Below are positions 55,797-64,000 of a stretch of 64,000 bases of DNA, piece by piece. Location of the stretch: the NCBI RefSeq assembly GCF_029277445.1, contig NZ_CP119567.1:620001-684000 (forward strand). The letters are read 5' to 3'. The notes beneath the pieces were generated by a model. The model saw only the letters and a program-made list of their open reading frames with translations. It ran no database searches and was not told the origin of the DNA. This stretch comes from Pararhizobium qamdonense. Lineage in GTDB: Bacteria > Pseudomonadota > Alphaproteobacteria > Rhizobiales > Rhizobiaceae. How positions within the stretch are numbered: position 1 is the first letter of the stretch; the number at the start of each line of letters is the position of its first letter. The position numbers were made by a program, and so were the translations under genes.

Positions 55797-58144
55797 TTCC
55801 GCCGCCCGAGGTTGCCCAGCATCGTCGCGGTTGCCAGGCCGAGGATGACGGCCAGCACGGCGAGCAGCACAGCGTAGGACAGGATGTTCGTCGATAGCCA
55901 ATTGGCGGCGATAAGCCGGTAGTTGAAGAATGATCCAGGCTGGGTCGGCACGAACTGGAAGCTGTTCACCGGCACGGTCTGCACCGTCTTGGTGCCGGCT
56001 TCATAGGTCGAAATGCGCCCGGCAAGCTGTTCCCAGTTTGCATGTCCGCTTAAGGCCTGCATGTTGTCGCGCAGATCCTTGCCGGTCGGTGCGGCAAGGA
56101 CCGTCCAGGTCCCCGATCCATCCGGGCTCGCGGCCTGCGCCATCAGCAGCGACGCGTCGCTTGACGGCATGAAGCTGGTTTCCGATCTCGGCGCGAAGCG
56201 GAGCGAGGTCAGCGTGATGTCGAAATTCTGCTTCAGCCAGCCTTCGAGCGCGCTGATCTGGGCGCTGAACGGACCGTCCTTCAACTTATCGCGCCACTCG
56301 TTATAGGCGGCCTGCGTATCGACCCCTTGAGCCTGTGCGCCCGTATTCGGGCCCCAAGTGTTGCGGCTCGCTTCCGAGATGTTCATCTGCGTAAACACTG
56401 CGGGCGGCATCTGAGAGAGCGAGCCGATAAAGATGGCGCTCCTGTTGCCGATCAATGCCGGCGATGCGACCGTTTCGACGGGAAGCGGGTGTCCGGCGGA
56501 TGCGGCAAGCCGTCCAAGGAATGTCGCCGCCGCCGAAAGCGTGTTGGTGTCGATCCGGTCCAGGAACAGCGGAACGGGATCAGGGGTCCTGTTATAGGGC
56601 GCCCCGGTTCCGGCCGTCGCCGCAAGATTGGGCAACTGGCCAACGCGGGCAAAATCCGGCATGTGGAATTCGGACGTATCGAACAGCGCAAAGCGGGGCG
56701 CGTCCGTGCCGGTTGCGCCAGGCGCACAGACCTTGTCGCTTTCCGTTGACAGAATGGCTTCGATGGCAATCGTGTTCACGCCCGGACGGAAATGCCGCAT
56801 CGTGACGTTGATCGGCAGATGACGAAGCAATCCGCCGCCCGATGACGTAATCGGCACGGTGGAGGCGATGCTGTCATTGACGTAGATATCGATATGACTG
56901 CCCGGCAGCACGGCCGAAGAATAGGCCGCGTCCAGAAGGATCACGGCTTCGCCATAGGAGGCGGCATAGAAATCGGAGGGAACGCCGATCGTGAAGTCGG
57001 TTCGAAAGCGCCTGCCGGAAAACTCCTCGGTCTTCAGCCCCAGCTGCGAAAAAGGCAGACGGCTATTGGAAAACAGGAACGGTGCATCCGGAGAGCGCCA
57101 GCGCTGCGTGGTGATCACATCACGGCGTGCAGGCAGGGAAACATCGGTCGGCGCAACGATGCTCTCGATCGCACTGCGGATCGCCTGCCATGTCGGGCCG
57201 GTGATCACCAGAACCGGCGACCCGGTTTTGGGGTCCTGTACGAAGCCGGCCACCGGCGCGGCGGCCGCGCCATCGGGCAAGGAGGCCAGCAGCGGCGACA
57301 GCTCGGCATTGGTGCCGACGAGGACTGTCATCTCTCCCGGCCCGGAGGGCGTGAGTTTGCTCGTTTCGAAAGAAAAGGATTGGTTCGGCATATCGGCCAG
57401 GACCGCCAAGCCCTGCGACAGGCGCATCAATGGTATCGTCGAGACCGGCTGTTCCAGCGCCGGGACGACAAAATTGAACCGGGTCAGACCGCCCTCATCG
57501 ACGCCGATGGCCTTGATATCGTCAAGGCTCTGCATGCTCACCGGATCATTGGCGGTAAAGCTGAGAAAGGTTTTCTCGGCATCGACATTCGACCAGAGTT
57601 CGTAGGTCGATTGCACATCGCAATCGGTGCGGTGACGCTGGCTGGAGCGCAGGCGGATCAGGTTGGATCCCGGCTTTAGCAAGTCCTTAGGCAGGTCAAG
57701 ACTGAGGTCGGAGACGGATTCCGGCGAGCGGATGGCTTCCTCGGCAATCTTCGTATTGTTGACCTCGACCGTCAGGCGGGAGGTTTCCGGGGCCACGAAA
57801 ATAGAGTTCTGATAACCGAGATTGAGCTTTGCCCCCGAAGCCGCCTGTTGCGCGGTCAGATAGACAGACCAGAGGCGGTCTTCGAATTCGCCTGTCAGGC
57901 CAAGGCTGCCTTCCGGCAGGATATAACGCTGGAAGGGAACGGTCTCGACGGGTTCGGCAACCGGCGCAACCGTCACCGGCTGGGACCCGGCCGCACCATT
58001 GCCCTCGCCTTCCGGCGGCGCCGTCACTGCGGGACTGTCGGAAGCGGGCCGCTCCGGCGTCATGTCAAAGGGCAATGTCTGGGCGTTGAGCGGGCCAGCC
58101 GGCAAAGCAAGCAGCGTCAGAGCAAGGATGACGGCCTTGGTCAT
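55793..58144 (-). CDS. bcsB: Cellulose synthase regulatory/periplasmic subunit BcsB
   Basis: A 783-residue protein with signal peptide (about 1-22), long periplasmic carbohydrate-binding and ferredoxin-like domains, and a C-terminal membrane anchor (about 745-775). Recognisable segments: YTNDSIAST-type strand (YVNDSIASTVPI) and PLFLDRIDTNTLSAAATFLG. It guides the chain through the periplasm with BcsA. Overlaps bcsA by four bases (ATGA), and bcsZ likewise. Known as celB in Agrobacterium. Confidence 0.94.
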   Translation of the reverse strand: MTKAVILALTLLALPAGPLNAQTLPFDMTPERPASDSPAVTAPPEGEGNGAAGSQPVTVAPVAEPVETVPFQRYILPEGSLGLTGEFEDRLWSVYLTAQQAASGAKLNLGYQNSIFVAPETSRLTVEVNNTKIAEEAIRSPESVSDLSLDLPKDLLKPGSNLIRLRSSQRHRTDCDVQSTYELWSNVDAEKTFLSFTANDPVSMQSLDDIKAIGVDEGGLTRFNFVVPALEQPVSTIPLMRLSQGLAVLADMPNQSFSFETSKLTPSGPGEMTVLVGTNAELSPLLASLPDGAAAAPVAGFVQDPKTGSPVLVITGPTWQAIRSAIESIVAPTDVSLPARRDVITTQRWRSPDAPFLFSNSRLPFSQLGLKTEEFSGRRFRTDFTIGVPSDFYAASYGEAVILLDAAYSSAVLPGSHIDIYVNDSIASTVPITSSGGGLLRHLPINVTMRHFRPGVNTIAIEAILSTESDKVCAPGATGTDAPRFALFDTSEFHMPDFARVGQLPNLAATAGTGAPYNRTPDPVPLFLDRIDTNTLSAAATFLGRLAASAGHPLPVETVASPALIGNRSAIFIGSLSQMPPAVFTQMNISEASRNTWGPNTGAQAQGVDTQAAYNEWRDKLKDGPFSAQISALEGWLKQNFDITLTSLRFAPRSETSFMPSSDASLLMAQAASPDGSGTWTVLAAPTGKDLRDNMQALSGHANWEQLAGRISTYEAGTKTVQTVPVNSFQFVPTQPGSFFNYRLIAANWLSTNILSYAVLLAVLAVILGLATATMLGNLGRRK

Positions 58145-60327
58145 TTTTTCGCTCCCGCTGCAACCTTGGCCTTGCCGCCTCCACCACGATTGCTGAAGAA
58201 ATAGGCGAGCCCGCGGCTTGTCTGGTAAAAAGCCAGCCCGAAGAACCAGATCGTCCCCCGGAAAAGGCCCGGATTGCCGCGGCGTGACAACTGGAATTCC
58301 GTCCATTGCTGGGAGTTTGCAAAAATCAGGTCGGCAACGAGACTATGATCGCGGGCCGCTTCCGGCAGGTACTGGCAACCCATCGTGACGATATCGCCAT
58401 CGACCTGCGTGTTACGGACGGCAACGGGAAGGATTTCCGCCGTTTCGCGGCCATGCGGCGTAAACCGGATCAGGCCGCGCGTGTTAACAGCGGGCGAGCC
58501 GATCGTCTTTGCATAGACATTGATGCGGGCGCCATACACCGAAACGTCGTCGATCGTTGCCGGATACCATTGTTCGCCCAGCCCGAATTCGCAGCGGCGC
58601 GTGACCTTGACCCGCCGCGTCGCCGACAATTCGCCGCGTTCGGAAACGACGCCGAGCGCGCATCCGGCGAGCACCAGATTGAGCAGGTTCCAGGCGCCCA
58701 CCACCAGCGTCACGTCGGCCTTATAGGGCTCGGTATAGACCCGGTAGATCGTCACCAGAAGCGCAAGAAGCAGCACGCCGAAGATGATGAAGAACGGCCT
58801 GCTGATTTCAGACAAACGGCTGACGAGAACGGATTCATCCTTCGCCGTCACCTTGAAACTCGGCTTCCTCGGATTGACGATCGCCGAGACCACGGCCGGC
58901 AGAAGGTGAACCGTCTGGACATATTCATAGAGCTCGGAGATCCAGGGCCAGCGGAAGGAGCCGTAGAGATAGTTCTGCATCATCAGGTTCACGAGCATAT
59001 AGGCAAGGGTATAGCCCAGGAACTCGCCGCCGGACGCGGTGAAGATTTCCAGGTCGAAGAACAGGTAACAGAGCGGCGCAAAGAGAAAGATCGTTCTTGG
59101 GAACGGAAAGAGCCAGAACAATGTCGAGGACATGTAGCAAAGCCGCTGCGGGATCGACAGGCCGCGCTTCAAGGGCGGGAATTTGAACCGCAGGATCTGC
59201 ATCATGCCCTGCGCCCAACGGCTGCGCTGACCGATGAAGCTGGCAAACGTCGCCGGTTGCAACCCGGCGATCAGCGGCCGGTCGACATAGACGCTGTTCC
59301 AGCCGCTGGCATGCAGGTCGATCGCGGTTTCGCAGTCTTCCGTAATGCTGACGCCGCTGAAGCCGCCGGTCTGGTCGAGCGCCTGCCGGCGCAAAACGGC
59401 TGCCGAGCCGCAGAAGAACGATGCGTTCCACTTGTCCAGTCCGCGCTGGATAATGCCGTAGAACATTTCGTTCTCGCTCGGCATCTTTTCAAAGGTGCGC
59501 AGATTGCGTTCGACCGGGTCGGGGTTGAGGAAGAAATGCGGGGTCTGAACGAGAAACAGCCGTGGATCGTCCTCAAAATAGCCGACCGTCTCCAAAAGAA
59601 AGTCTCTCGCGGGCGCGTGGTCGGCGTCGAAGACGGCGATCAGTTCGCCTTCGGAATGCGCCATGCCATTGTTGAGATTGCCGGCCTTGGCATGCTCGTT
59701 GCGGTCGCGCGTCAGGTAGCGCACATCGAGATCGGCGCAGAGCGTCTGCAATTCCTGGTGCCGGGACTTGGCCGTCTGGCTTTCGAGCAGATTGGCAGAG
59801 CTTCGCTTCTGCAGCGTGCCGCCATCGTCAAGCAGCCATACGGTCAGCTTCTCGGCCGGGTAATCCATGGCCTTGGCTGCAGCCAATGTATTGGCCAGCA
59901 GATGCGAATCCTCATTATAGGTCGGTACGTAAACATCGACGCTTGGATACTTCCCTTCCGACGCGGCCCGCGACGGGCGCGACGGCAGCGGCATGGCGAC
60001 GACGAACAGGCTGAGCGCCAGCATCATCACGCTGTACATTTCCGCAAGATAAAGGAGAAAACCGGGAATGAAGTTTTCCAGCTGGTTGACCGGCGGCAGT
60101 GTGCTGGTCGTGCGCCAGTAGACGTAGCGCATCACGATGGCCGTGCCGAAAGCGAGCGCCGTCAGTCGCCATGTGCCCTCGGCTTTGAGGATTTTCAAAA
60201 CAGCCATGAAGGTGACGACGGCAATACTGGCGATCAACTGGGTCTGCAGGTTGATCGGCAGCGTCACCAGCGCAATGACGCACAGGGAAGCTATTCCCCA
60301 GAAAAGAATGATACTCGCCTTGCGCAT
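58141..60327 (-). CDS. bcsA: Cellulose synthase catalytic subunit, UDP-forming
   Basis: A 728-residue inner-membrane GT2 synthase. N-terminal transmembrane segments are followed by the catalytic domain with LLDDGG (Asp167-168), FDADHAP (DxD about 234-236), TEDCETAIDL (Glu330, Asp331) and QRSRWAQG (367-374). More membrane helices and a C-terminal PilZ domain follow (RRVKVTRRCEF with DDVSVYGARI) that binds c-di-GMP and so regulates activity. Preceded by bcsN and followed by bcsB. Known as celA in Agrobacterium. Confidence 0.96.
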   Translation of the reverse strand: MRKASIILFWGIASLCVIALVTLPINLQTQLIASIAVVTFMAVLKILKAEGTWRLTALAFGTAIVMRYVYWRTTSTLPPVNQLENFIPGFLLYLAEMYSVMMLALSLFVVAMPLPSRPSRAASEGKYPSVDVYVPTYNEDSHLLANTLAAAKAMDYPAEKLTVWLLDDGGTLQKRSSANLLESQTAKSRHQELQTLCADLDVRYLTRDRNEHAKAGNLNNGMAHSEGELIAVFDADHAPARDFLLETVGYFEDDPRLFLVQTPHFFLNPDPVERNLRTFEKMPSENEMFYGIIQRGLDKWNASFFCGSAAVLRRQALDQTGGFSGVSITEDCETAIDLHASGWNSVYVDRPLIAGLQPATFASFIGQRSRWAQGMMQILRFKFPPLKRGLSIPQRLCYMSSTLFWLFPFPRTIFLFAPLCYLFFDLEIFTASGGEFLGYTLAYMLVNLMMQNYLYGSFRWPWISELYEYVQTVHLLPAVVSAIVNPRKPSFKVTAKDESVLVSRLSEISRPFFIIFGVLLLALLVTIYRVYTEPYKADVTLVVGAWNLLNLVLAGCALGVVSERGELSATRRVKVTRRCEFGLGEQWYPATIDDVSVYGARINVYAKTIGSPAVNTRGLIRFTPHGRETAEILPVAVRNTQVDGDIVTMGCQYLPEAARDHSLVADLIFANSQQWTEFQLSRRGNPGLFRGTIWFFGLAFYQTSRGLAYFFSNRGGGGKAKVAAGAKK

Positions 60328-60435
60328 GGTTGGTGCCCTTCAGGAGGCCACCCGGTGACACGTCAGTGCCGGCGGACGCCCTCAAAACGCCATGGTCAAC
60401 TCAAACTGCAACCGGCAATTCGGATCATGCCGATG

Positions 60436-61434
60436 TTACTTGCATTGCCCGGCACCCGCCGATTGGCTCACACAATCAGGGGACGGAACAACAATCCCCT
60501 TCATATCCCCCGATGTTGGTAAAGGAATGGTTTCTTCCGGCGCCGGTTGTTTGATTGGCACGATTTTTTCCTTCGCGACAACCACTTGGCGCGGCCGGAC
60601 AGCCGGGCGAACCCGCTCGGCAGGGACTTCCGGCATCAGATTGCCGCGGATGTCATCGACCTTCGGATAGATCGGATGTCCAGTCCGGCCAAAAGCCGGA
60701 TCGACACTCTGGGGCGCGCCATAGGGGTTCCAGGTGGCCGTATTGAATGCGCCACGGATCGTATAGCCGTACATCTGGCTGACCAGCTTTTCCTCGCTGG
60801 CATTCTCTTCGCAAAGCCGCAGCCGGACCTGGATCGTGCCCTGGTTCTGGAAGGCCGTTCTGGCATTGTCGGGCGAGCGGATCTGCTGCCAGCCATAGAG
60901 GCACGCATCGTTGCCGTGCCCGCGCCCATAGGCATAGCTGAAGGGCCCGTAATTGTTCTGCATGTAGATGGGTGATTGCCGGAGTACTACGCCCGGAAGC
61001 TCACGGCGCATTTCCCTGGCAATATCGCCGGCGCGGACAGAGCTGTAACCGAGCGACTTCGTTCCATCGAATTTCAATCCGACCGGACCAAACAGCTGGA
61101 CGCGCATCAGATTCTGGCCGGGCGTCGAGGCGGATGTGAACAGGAAGATGTCCTGCTGGGTCGCGTTGCTGAAACTGCGCTCGACGATATTGACGATGGC
61201 TGGTCCGCCCGGTCCCGGCAGCGCAAAGGCCGTCTCGGTCGGCACGGTCGTTGCAGTATCGGACAATCTCACGCCGTCGCGCGCCCCGCAGCCGGCAAGG
61301 CCAAGCGTCAGGACGACGCCGGCAAGCGCATATCGGACGGCCAAGGGAAGCGGAAAAGACAATATGCCTCCGTCAATGTCATCGCAACTGGGTGTCCCCC
61401 CGGCGCGGTTTCGAATCAGATCGGATCGAATCAT
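60436..61434 (-). CDS. bcsN: Cellulose biosynthesis protein BcsN
   Basis: About 332 residues, a lipoprotein-like protein. The signal-like segment VRYALAGVVLTLGLAGCGA carries a lipobox (LAGC), and the mature part holds conserved SDTATTVPTETAF and CLYGWQQIRS segments that I recognise as BcsN of rhizobial and other alphaproteobacterial cellulose operons. It is first in the operon, 108 bases before bcsA. The first 24 residues are doubtful: a TTG at 61362 (behind GGAGG) places the signal at the N-terminus, so the gene may really begin there. Role in secretion or assembly is unproven. Confidence 0.85.
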   Translation of the reverse strand: MIRSDLIRNRAGGTPSCDDIDGGILSFPLPLAVRYALAGVVLTLGLAGCGARDGVRLSDTATTVPTETAFALPGPGGPAIVNIVERSFSNATQQDIFLFTSASTPGQNLMRVQLFGPVGLKFDGTKSLGYSSVRAGDIAREMRRELPGVVLRQSPIYMQNNYGPFSYAYGRGHGNDACLYGWQQIRSPDNARTAFQNQGTIQVRLRLCEENASEEKLVSQMYGYTIRGAFNTATWNPYGAPQSVDPAFGRTGHPIYPKVDDIRGNLMPEVPAERVRPAVRPRQVVVAKEKIVPIKQPAPEETIPLPTSGDMKGIVVPSPDCVSQSAGAGQCK

Positions 61435-61548
61435 GTCTCACTGATAAATCATGAGACGATGTTCGGGAATCCCCATTCCTGATAGGGCACAATTCGGAGT
61501 TGCCAGTTCCGGCCTGATGGCGGCTCGAGCGAAACAATTCCGGTGATT

Positions 61549-63633
61549 CTAGTTGAGAAAAACCCGCACGCTCGCGGCCCGCCCGGCGGCATCGATGACA
61601 GTCAGCGTGGAATAGCCGGCGCCATCCGGCACCCATTGATTGACACGGCGCCGCGACGTCTCGGGCAGCGGTTTGCCATTGGCAAGCCAGCGGAAGGGTG
61701 CCCGCCCGCCCTGAAGCTTGAGCACAAGCGGCATCGCCACGCCATCGGTATCGACGCCCAGTTCCACACGGGCGCCTTCCGGCGGATAGACGATCTGCGG
61801 CGCGGCTTCCCGGATGGAGGCGGAAACGAGGCCATTGGCGCTCAAGGAAAACCGGCGCTGGCTGATCGGCAATTCGGCTTGCGCGATGCGAACAGCACCG
61901 GCCGGAGCACGCGGAAGCGGCGTCAGGGCAACGCCTGACTTGGCAAAGCCTTCAAACAGGATCGGCGCCGCCGTGCCGTAGCCTGTCAGGCCGGGGACCG
62001 CGCCATTGTCCGGACGGCCAACCCAGACGCCCAGAACGTAGCGGCCATCGAACCCGACGGACCAGGCATCGCGGTAGCCGTAGCTCGTGCCGGTCTTGTA
62101 GGCGATGCCGCGCTGGACGGCGCCTGCGGGCGGCAACACGCCCGAAAGAATATCGGCGATCTGCCAGGTGGCAACGGCGTCGAGAAGCGGTTCGTTTTCA
62201 AGTGCGCCCGGTTGCTCGCGAATCCCGTCGCCAAGCCGGACCGGCTTGCCGCGATTGGCAAGGCCGGCATAGAGCTGCACGAGATCCTTCAGGTTGATCC
62301 CCAAGCCGCCAAGGCCGATGGCCAGGCCCGGCGCCTCGTTCGCAGGCAGGGTAGGCCTCACCTCGGCGCGGCGGAAGCGCACCATCAGGCGCGTTGGGCC
62401 GACGGCGTCCAGCAGCCGCACGGCAGGAACATTGAGCGACAATTGCAGGGCTTGGCGGATGCTGACATCGCCCTGATAGGTCATGTCGAAATTGCGCGGC
62501 CGGTAGCCGAAGAAATCTGCGGGCCGGTCTTCGATGATGGTTTCCTGGGACACCAGCCCCTCCTCGAAGGCGAGGCCATAGATGAACGGCTTCAGCGTCG
62601 AGCCGGGCGAGCGGGAAATGCGCGTCATGTCGATCCAGCCGGAGCGGCTGGCATCGAAATAATCCGCCGACCCGAGTTCGCCGACAATCTCGCCGGTGCG
62701 CGCATCGGCCATGACCATGGCGATCGAGACCTTGGGCCCAAGACGCGCGGCAGCCTCCTTGGCGACGGTTTCCAGCCCCTTCTGGATATTTCGGCGCAGC
62801 GTCGTCTGGTGCTGGATAACCGCAGGATCTTTTCGCCGCGCCGCTTCTGCGACATGGGCTGCAAAGGCCGGCAATTGCAGACGGCGCTCCGGCACGGCGG
62901 TCAGGGCAGCGCGTTCCGCCTCCCCTTCACCGATCACGGCGGAAACGGCCATGCGCTCCAAAACCCGTTGCCGCGCCGTCTCGGCGGCTTTCAGATGACG
63001 GTCGGGGCGGCGCTTTTCCGGGAGTTGGGGAAGCGCCACCAGAAGGGCTGCTTCCGATACGGTCAAACGCCGGGGCTCCTTGCCGAAATAGGCAAGGCTT
63101 GCCGCACGAATGCCCTCCAGATTGCCGCCATAGGGCGCGTGGGTGAGGTAAAGATCGAGGATTTCGGCCTTGCTCAGGCGGCGTTCGATTTGCACGGCGC
63201 GGGCCAGCTGGCGGAACTTTGCAGCAAACGACCGGCCTTCCCGCGGCTCGATCAGCCGTGCCACCTGCATCGACAGCGTCGAGGCGCCCGAGACGATCCG
63301 CCCGTGGGTGGCGAACTGCCAGGCGGCGCGCACCAGGGCGATGGGATCGACGCCCTTGTGCTCGAAGAAGCGCTGATCCTCATAGGCGATCAACATGCGC
63401 ACGAACTGAGGATCGACGTCCTTTGCCGTCGTCTGCAGCCGCCAGCGGCCCTGCGGCGTCGCAAAGGCCCGCAACAGCTGTCCGTCCGCATCGAGCACTT
63501 CGGCAGAGACCGTACGCGCTTGCTCAAGCGGCGGCGGATAGGCGTGGTCCGCCGTATCTATGCCGAACATGATGGCGACGCATAGAAGGGCCGAGCCCAC
63601 CAACGCGCCGCAGATTTTTGCCCATAGAGCCAT
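61549..63633 (-). CDS. pbpC: Penicillin-binding protein 1C
   Basis: A 694-residue bifunctional murein synthase-like protein. A signal anchor (about 7-25), glycosyltransferase GT51 domain with EDQRFFEHKGVDP (Glu85), transpeptidase domain with SxxK (Ser345-Thr-Leu-Lys348), SLN (399-401) and KTGTS (513-517), and a C-terminal BiPBP_C domain (about 600-694) are all visible. pbpC usually follows an alpha-2-macroglobulin gene, as here; the upstream stop overlaps its start (TAATG). It probably monitors or repairs peptidoglycan. Confidence 0.95.
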   Translation of the reverse strand: MALWAKICGALVGSALLCVAIMFGIDTADHAYPPPLEQARTVSAEVLDADGQLLRAFATPQGRWRLQTTAKDVDPQFVRMLIAYEDQRFFEHKGVDPIALVRAAWQFATHGRIVSGASTLSMQVARLIEPREGRSFAAKFRQLARAVQIERRLSKAEILDLYLTHAPYGGNLEGIRAASLAYFGKEPRRLTVSEAALLVALPQLPEKRRPDRHLKAAETARQRVLERMAVSAVIGEGEAERAALTAVPERRLQLPAFAAHVAEAARRKDPAVIQHQTTLRRNIQKGLETVAKEAAARLGPKVSIAMVMADARTGEIVGELGSADYFDASRSGWIDMTRISRSPGSTLKPFIYGLAFEEGLVSQETIIEDRPADFFGYRPRNFDMTYQGDVSIRQALQLSLNVPAVRLLDAVGPTRLMVRFRRAEVRPTLPANEAPGLAIGLGGLGINLKDLVQLYAGLANRGKPVRLGDGIREQPGALENEPLLDAVATWQIADILSGVLPPAGAVQRGIAYKTGTSYGYRDAWSVGFDGRYVLGVWVGRPDNGAVPGLTGYGTAAPILFEGFAKSGVALTPLPRAPAGAVRIAQAELPISQRRFSLSANGLVSASIREAAPQIVYPPEGARVELGVDTDGVAMPLVLKLQGGRAPFRWLANGKPLPETSRRRVNQWVPDGAGYSTLTVIDAAGRAASVRVFLN

Positions 63634-64000
63634 TATTCGACCGCCTGAACCTCCATGCGCCCCATCGCGGAGCGCGCGGAGAATTGCGGCCGGTACATGT
63701 CCTCGATGCTGGCAGCCGGATGATCGTAGGTGCCCGGCGTCACGGCACGAACCACATAGGCAACGGTGATCGAGCGGTTATCACCCGCTGTCCGGTCGAA
63801 GGCAGCAACGAAACGGTCGTTGCGGAACTCCGTATGGGCAGCCTCGATTTCGCCGATCCATTCGAAGTTCGACAGTTTGGCACTATCAACCAGGGTCGGA
63901 TTGTCGATCTCGAAACCGGCGGGCAGGAGGTCGGTAATCAGCACGCGCGACGGCCACGTATTGCTTTCCGTGGCGTTGATAACGACGACGTAACGCTCGT
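63633..64000 (-). CDS. Alpha-2-macroglobulin-like protein, C-terminal end only
   Basis: The last 120 or so codons of a gene that runs out of the window at 64000. The end shows the bacterial A2M tail (LITDLLPAGFEIDNP, and a final SAMGRMEVQAVE). Bacterial A2Ms are lipoprotein protease traps in the periplasm that partner PbpC. The stop TAA overlaps the pbpC start. The N-terminus cannot be judged. Confidence 0.85.
   Translation of the reverse strand, partial: ERYVVVINATESNTWPSRVLITDLLPAGFEIDNPTLVDSAKLSNFEWIGEIEAAHTEFRNDRFVAAFDRTAGDNRSITVAYVVRAVTPGTYDHPAASIEDMYRPQFSARSAMGRMEVQAVE

Noticed and set aside
58306..60522. Plus-strand reading frame of about 738 codons opposite bcsA
   Set aside because: bcsA on the minus strand has full GT2 and PilZ motifs; the plus-strand frame is Arg/Gln/His-rich shadow sequence.
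62212..63585. Plus-strand frame of about 457 codons opposite pbpC
   Set aside because: pbpC is unambiguous with all catalytic motifs; the opposite frame has shadow composition.

Overview
The window looks like chromosomal or chromid DNA of a Rhizobiaceae bacterium (Rhizobium/Agrobacterium group). This is inferred from the GC-rich coding style, the alphaproteobacterial cellulose operon with BcsN, single-NBD ribose-class ABC transporters, a TctABC carrier, and a short palindromic repeat of the kind scattered through rhizobial genomes. No rRNA, tRNA or CRISPR array was seen.

Layout. (1) 1-5211: assimilatory nitrate/nitrite reduction, nirB end, nirD, nasA, cysG and a small membrane protein, with a mobile palindromic repeat between nirD and nasA. 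(2) 5228-5966: a VapBC/FitAB-type toxin-antitoxin pair with a repeated TGATATCA site at its promoter. (3) 6069-13281: an unsaturated-uronate (pectin-type) module, kdgF-kduD-kduI, a ribose-class ABC importer and an aldehyde dehydrogenase, divergent from a GntR/FCD regulator. (4) 13420-16017: a 49-residue small ORF and a Prc-type tail-specific protease. (5) 16300-28834: an AT-rich accessory island for a surface glycan: two decayed IS3-family elements, two paralogous polysaccharide pyruvyl transferases, a WcbI-like protein, glycosyltransferases, and TPR and DUF4214 proteins. (6) 29338-31867: a metallo-hydrolase, an odd SDR lacking the catalytic lysine, and a divergent LysR regulator. (7) 31887-44031: a branched-chain amino acid (valine/isoleucine/leucine) degradation operon, with an AraC regulator divergent at its head; a second copy of the palindromic repeat lies inside the coding sequence of the E2 subunit. 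(8) 44081-51883: a GntR-controlled catabolic cluster, PdxA-like decarboxylating dehydrogenase, TctC-TctB-TctA importer, TIM-barrel isomerase/epimerase and a fused DhaK-DhaL kinase, for an unidentified acid. (9) 51963-61434: glutathione peroxidase, then the cellulose operon bcsN-bcsA-bcsB-bcsZ-TPR protein. (10) 61549-64000: pbpC and the 3' end of an alpha-2-macroglobulin-like gene.

How they work together. Many neighbours are joined by 4-base ATGA overlaps (kdgF/kduD/kduI, ATPase/permease, mmsB/hydrolase, bcsA/bcsB/bcsZ/TPR, isomerase/kinase, PPT/WcbI), so the operon assignments are firm. The least explained parts are the glycan island (5) and the acid-catabolic cluster (8).
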